Both the position numbers and the translations under genes were made by a program. Positions 62,994-64,000 of a DNA stretch of 64,000 bases are shown here, piece after piece. Under the pieces are notes generated by a model. That model was given only the letters and a program-made list of their open reading frames with translations. It had not been told where the DNA came from and did no database searches. The first letter of the stretch is position 1, and each line of letters opens with the position of its first letter. The DNA comes from Bacteroidota bacterium (GTDB taxonomy: Bacteria > Bacteroidota > Bacteroidia > NS11-12g > UBA955), in NCBI GenBank assembly GCA_030682255.1, contig JAUXOK010000028.1, forward strand, positions 434,001 through 498,000. Reading direction: 5' to 3'.

Positions 62994-64000
62994 ATGGGAT
63001 GTGGAAGTTGCGGTACCTCAGGTGGATGTTCGCCCAAAGGTTGCAAAAATAATGGAACATGTGGCACTAGTGGCTGCAATAAATTAAATGTATACAATTG
63101 GCTCAGTGACACTGCTATGCCAGATAACTATAAGCCATTTAATGTGATAGAAATCAGATTTAAAGGCAGCAGAAAAGAATATTATCGCAATATCAATAAC
63201 TTAGAATTATACACAGGCGATGCCATTGTTGTAGATTCTGACATGGGTTATGACGTTGGGCATGTTTCTATTGCTGGCGAATTAGTAAGATTACAATTAA
63301 AAAAGAAGGCAATTAAAGAAGATTCCGAAAGCATCAAGACCATACAAAGGAAAGCCAGCGAAAAAGATTTAGAGAAATATCACGAAGCTAAATACAGAGA
63401 GGCCAAGGTTTTAGAAAGAGCCCGAACCATTGCAATAGAATTACGTTTGGAAATGAAACTTAGCGATATCGAAATTCAAGGAGATAACAAAAAAGTAATT
63501 TTCTTTTATACAGCCGAAAGCCGTGTGGATTTCAGAGAACTTATCAAGCGCTTTGCTGAGGAATTTAAACTCAGAATAGAAATGCGTCAAATTGGGTACC
63601 GAGAGGAAGCATCTAGACTTGGTGGCATTGGAAGTTGTGGCAGAGAATTATGTTGCAGCACTTGGCTAACTGATTTTAAGATGGTAAATACATCAGCCGC
63701 TAGATTCCAAAACCTTTCTATTAACATGTTGAAATTATCGGGTCAATGCGGCAAATTAAAATGTTGTTTGAATTATGAATTAGATACATACATGGATGCA
63801 TTAGAAGCTTTTCCAAAATCTAAAACTGTGAAAATTGATACTAAAAACGGACCTGCATACATGATAAAAACAGACATTTTGAAAAAACTGACTTGGTTTT
63901 CTTATGAAGACAGGAGTGCTTGGATTTGTCTGCCACTTAGCAAGGTTAATGAATATTTACAACTTAATGCTAACGGGCAAAAAGCACCTGAATTAGTTGG
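62994..64000 (+). CDS. ricT: PSP1-domain protein RicT (3' partial)
   Basis: 335 codons are visible before the window ends without a stop. The N-terminus is Cys/Gly-rich (MGCGSCGTSGGCSPKGCKNN) and the PSP1 core follows: VVDSDMGYDVGHVS, FYTAESRVDFRELIKRFAEEF, MRQIGYREEASRLGGIGSCG, RELCCSTWL and SGQCGKLKCCLNYE. In Bacillus RicT forms an Fe-S complex with RicA and RicF that assists RNase Y and RNA maturation. The partners are not in view. It is co-transcribed with holB. Confidence 0.9.
   Translation, partial: MGCGSCGTSGGCSPKGCKNNGTCGTSGCNKLNVYNWLSDTAMPDNYKPFNVIEIRFKGSRKEYYRNINNLELYTGDAIVVDSDMGYDVGHVSIAGELVRLQLKKKAIKEDSESIKTIQRKASEKDLEKYHEAKYREAKVLERARTIAIELRLEMKLSDIEIQGDNKKVIFFYTAESRVDFRELIKRFAEEFKLRIEMRQIGYREEASRLGGIGSCGRELCCSTWLTDFKMVNTSAARFQNLSINMLKLSGQCGKLKCCLNYELDTYMDALEAFPKSKTVKIDTKNGPAYMIKTDILKKLTWFSYEDRSAWICLPLSKVNEYLQLNANGQKAPELV

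Overview
The window is a low-GC chromosomal segment from a member of the Bacteroidota, most likely an aerobic, non-gut lineage; I cannot place it in a family. The signs are: several exported proteins with type IX secretion (T9SS) C-terminal sorting domains of both type A (YPNP..) and type B (gliding-motility-like, FNRWGE..W.G), lipoproteins with SCKK-type lipoboxes, a complete alternative complex III operon, bacilliredoxin and DinB proteins typical of bacillithiol users, and promoters with the Bacteroidota -7 element TAnnTTTG. I saw no rRNA, tRNA, CRISPR array, transposase or integrase.

Layout. 1-9.5 kb: a membrane glycosyltransferase-like protein with TPRs (cut at the left edge), a T9SS type B surface protein, a short-chain dehydrogenase/redoxin pair, a CoA-binding protein and a putative porin. 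9.5-21 kb: a T9SS subtilase, pyrF, a T9SS protein paired with a TonB-C-like membrane protein, a GT9 glycosyltransferase/cyclase pair, an orphan histidine kinase overlapping an enoyl-CoA hydratase gene, two tandem small paralogues of unknown function, and an acyl-ACP desaturase. 21.5-27 kb: mutS2, a DUF4296 lipoprotein gene and yggS, then a small accessory island (XRE regulator, a 28-codon ORF, a lipoprotein, a beta-barrel-like protein) closed by a decayed copy of the yggS 3' end. 27-34 kb: a thioredoxin-like protein, a DUF2238 protein, an arsenic-type operon (arsR, small thioredoxin, ArsP permease, DinB, ArsF-like, ArsG-like) and a quinone-oxidoreductase-like gene. 33.9-42.6 kb: actABCDEF. 42.7-51.4 kb: two T9SS proteins, fmt, a small exported protein, a TlpA-like protein, bacilliredoxin and a deoxyhypusine synthase-like protein. 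51.4-59.2 kb: an eight-gene operon encoding only exported proteins. 59.3-64 kb: proline dehydrogenase, an RluA-type pseudouridine synthase, a small barrel protein, holB and ricT (cut at the right edge).

How the parts work together. The act operon is the respiratory core, passing electrons from quinol to a c-type cytochrome or oxidase. The arsenic operon seems controlled by an ArsR whose palindromic operators wrap the -7 element at three sites. The exported eight-gene operon probably builds or decorates an envelope structure, function unknown. Many genes have a TAnnTTTG element only 5-10 nt before the start codon, which suggests leaderless or near-leaderless mRNAs. The clearest case is the mutS2/yggS divergent pair, where two -7 elements lie back to back in 16 bp.

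Most novel candidates: the 24.9-27.1 kb island with its twin TTATTCC operators and small ORF, the exported eight-gene operon, the tandem small paralogues at 19.2-19.9 kb, and the short-leader promoter architecture.
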